Assembly (NCBI GenBank): GCA_016710525.1
Contig: JADJVQ010000013.1
Location: 1 to 64,000, forward strand
Length of the DNA stretch: 64,000 nucleotides
Source of the DNA: Burkholderiaceae bacterium
GTDB lineage: Bacteria; Pseudomonadota; Gammaproteobacteria; Burkholderiales; Burkholderiaceae_E
Reading direction: 5' to 3'
Notes under the pieces: model-generated
Databases searched by the model: none
The model's input: only the letters and a program-made list of their open reading frames with translations
Told to the model about the DNA's origin: nothing
Shown here: positions 63,268 through 64,000 of the stretch, in pieces
How positions within the stretch are numbered: the first letter of the stretch is position 1
Layout of the letters: each line of letters starts with the position of its first letter
Position numbers and translations under genes: made by a program

Positions 63268-64000
63268 GCGAGATCAATCTGGACGCAGCGCTGGTCATCT
63301 TCTTCGAGGAGGCGCGCGACATGCTCGCGCAGATCGAGCAGTGCGTGCTCGAGCTCGAGCAGAAGCCGAACGATGTCGAAGAACTCAATGCGCTGTTCCG
63401 CTGCGCGCACACGATCAAGGGCTCGGCCGGTTTGTTCGGTCTGACTGCCGTGGTGGGTTTCACCCATCACGTCGAGACCCTGCTCGACGAGCTGCGCAAC
63501 GGCGCGATGCAACTCGATCTGGCGCTCAGTTCGCTGCTGTTCGGCTGTCGCGATCACATCGCGGTCCTGCTGGAGCTGGCGCGCACGGGCGGTGAGCTTG
63601 ACCCGGCCGACCGCGAGCGCGAACAGTCGCTGCTGGGTCAGCTGCGGGCGGCGGTGTCCGCTGGCGATCGTGCCCCAGAGGGCAATCCCGATCCGGCGGA
63701 TGCAGGCTGCGGCGTACCCGTGCAGGCCGAGGCCGCCGCGGGGCGGGAACGCCCCGGCGACTGGCAGATCCTCGCCCAGTTCCGCGCCGACACCTTCCGT
63801 GACGGTTTCGATCCGTTGTCGGTCATTGCCTATCTGTCCACCGTCGCTCGGGTGGATCGCGTCGTTCCCCTGCTGCCGGCCGGCCTGAGCTTCGAGGCCT
63901 GCGATCCGGAAACCTGCCATCTGGGCTTCGACATCCGCGTGGGCGGCGAGGCCAGTCAAGCCACGCTCGAGAGCGCCTTCGAACTGGTGCGGGAGGATTG
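63264..64000 (+). CDS. cheA: CheA-type histidine kinase (N-terminal part, cut by window end)
   Basis: The visible 245 residues hold an Hpt/P1 domain with the phospho-accepting H49 in RCAHTIKGSAGLFG, then a linker and a beta/alpha segment (DWQILAQFRADTFRDG onward) where the response-regulator-binding P2 domain or a second module is expected. CheA autophosphorylates in receptor arrays and passes phosphate to CheY and CheB. The frame is open to the last base of the window, so the dimerisation, kinase and CheW-like domains lie beyond it. Confidence 0.9.
   Translation, partial: MSEINLDAALVIFFEEARDMLAQIEQCVLELEQKPNDVEELNALFRCAHTIKGSAGLFGLTAVVGFTHHVETLLDELRNGAMQLDLALSSLLFGCRDHIAVLLELARTGGELDPADREREQSLLGQLRAAVSAGDRAPEGNPDPADAGCGVPVQAEAAAGRERPGDWQILAQFRADTFRDGFDPLSVIAYLSTVARVDRVVPLLPAGLSFEACDPETCHLGFDIRVGGEASQATLESAFELVRED

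Noticed and set aside
1..64000. CRISPR array or tRNA/rRNA gene
   Set aside because: No regularly spaced identical repeats and no cloverleaf or rRNA-like stretch were found on either strand; the Cas4-like gene stands alone.

Overview
The window is GC-rich DNA from a Gram-negative bacterium. Gene content and order point to the Burkholderiales (Betaproteobacteria), although the species cannot be named from sequence alone. Pointers are the ribF-ileS-lspA-coaBC-(small membrane protein)-dut block, a membrane fatty-acid desaturase, the rpmB-rpmG-radC-slpA-ispH neighbourhood followed by a minor-pilin operon, and a chemotaxis cluster with FliA-type promoters.

Layout. (1) 3-3415: a complete-looking transposon with imperfect terminal inverted repeats and four genes: zinc-ribbon/HTH protein, DDE transposase, ExeA-like AAA ATPase, small ORF. 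(2) 3741-5525: a defence-like trio of a membrane-anchored Cas4-like Fe-S nuclease, an HTH protein and a frameshifted AbiEii-type nucleotidyltransferase toxin. (3) 5.9-16.3 kb: metabolic and signalling genes, including a D-aminoacylase-like amidohydrolase, an exported deaminase/ankyrin pair, an enolase-superfamily enzyme, an SrpA-like protein lacking the catalytic His, a Nudix hydrolase, a multi-PAS hybrid histidine kinase and a hydrolase. (4) 16.4-23.4 kb: a TetR-controlled ABC efflux system (MFP, FtsX-type permease, ATPase), a ferritin-like lipoprotein with a small exported protein, DUF302 and a CoA-disulfide-reductase-like flavoprotein. Two copies of a TATAC-N8-GTATA operator and a TetR-like palindrome link this block. 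(5) 23.5-32.2 kb: agmatine deiminase family, leucyl aminopeptidase, cold-shock protein, clpS-clpA, a flavocytochrome-c sulfide dehydrogenase pair, dsbB. (6) 32.2-35.7 kb: the dTDP-rhamnose genes rfbB-A-C-D. (7) 35.7-48.2 kb: transaldolase, dut to ribF, purN, an rRNA methyltransferase of the RsmB family, an MscS channel, a desaturase. (8) 48.3-52.1 kb: methyltransferase, rpmG, rpmB, radC, slpA, ispH. (9) 52.2-59.2 kb: type IV pilus minor-pilin operon pilE-like/fimT/pilV/pilW/pilX/pilY1. (10) 59.3-64 kb: fumarylacetoacetase, then a FliA-driven mini-MCP, an MCP, CheY, a STAS protein and the start of cheA.

Six genes (AbiEii toxin, amidohydrolase, hybrid kinase, methyltransferase, radC, pilY1) each carry a single one-base frame disruption with intact, conserved sequence on both sides. 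Most lie in short G/C runs, and radC also runs into a nearly pure G/C block at 50503-50636. This looks like base-calling or assembly error at least as much as real gene decay, so all six are reported as frameshifted rather than dead. No tRNA, rRNA or CRISPR array was seen.
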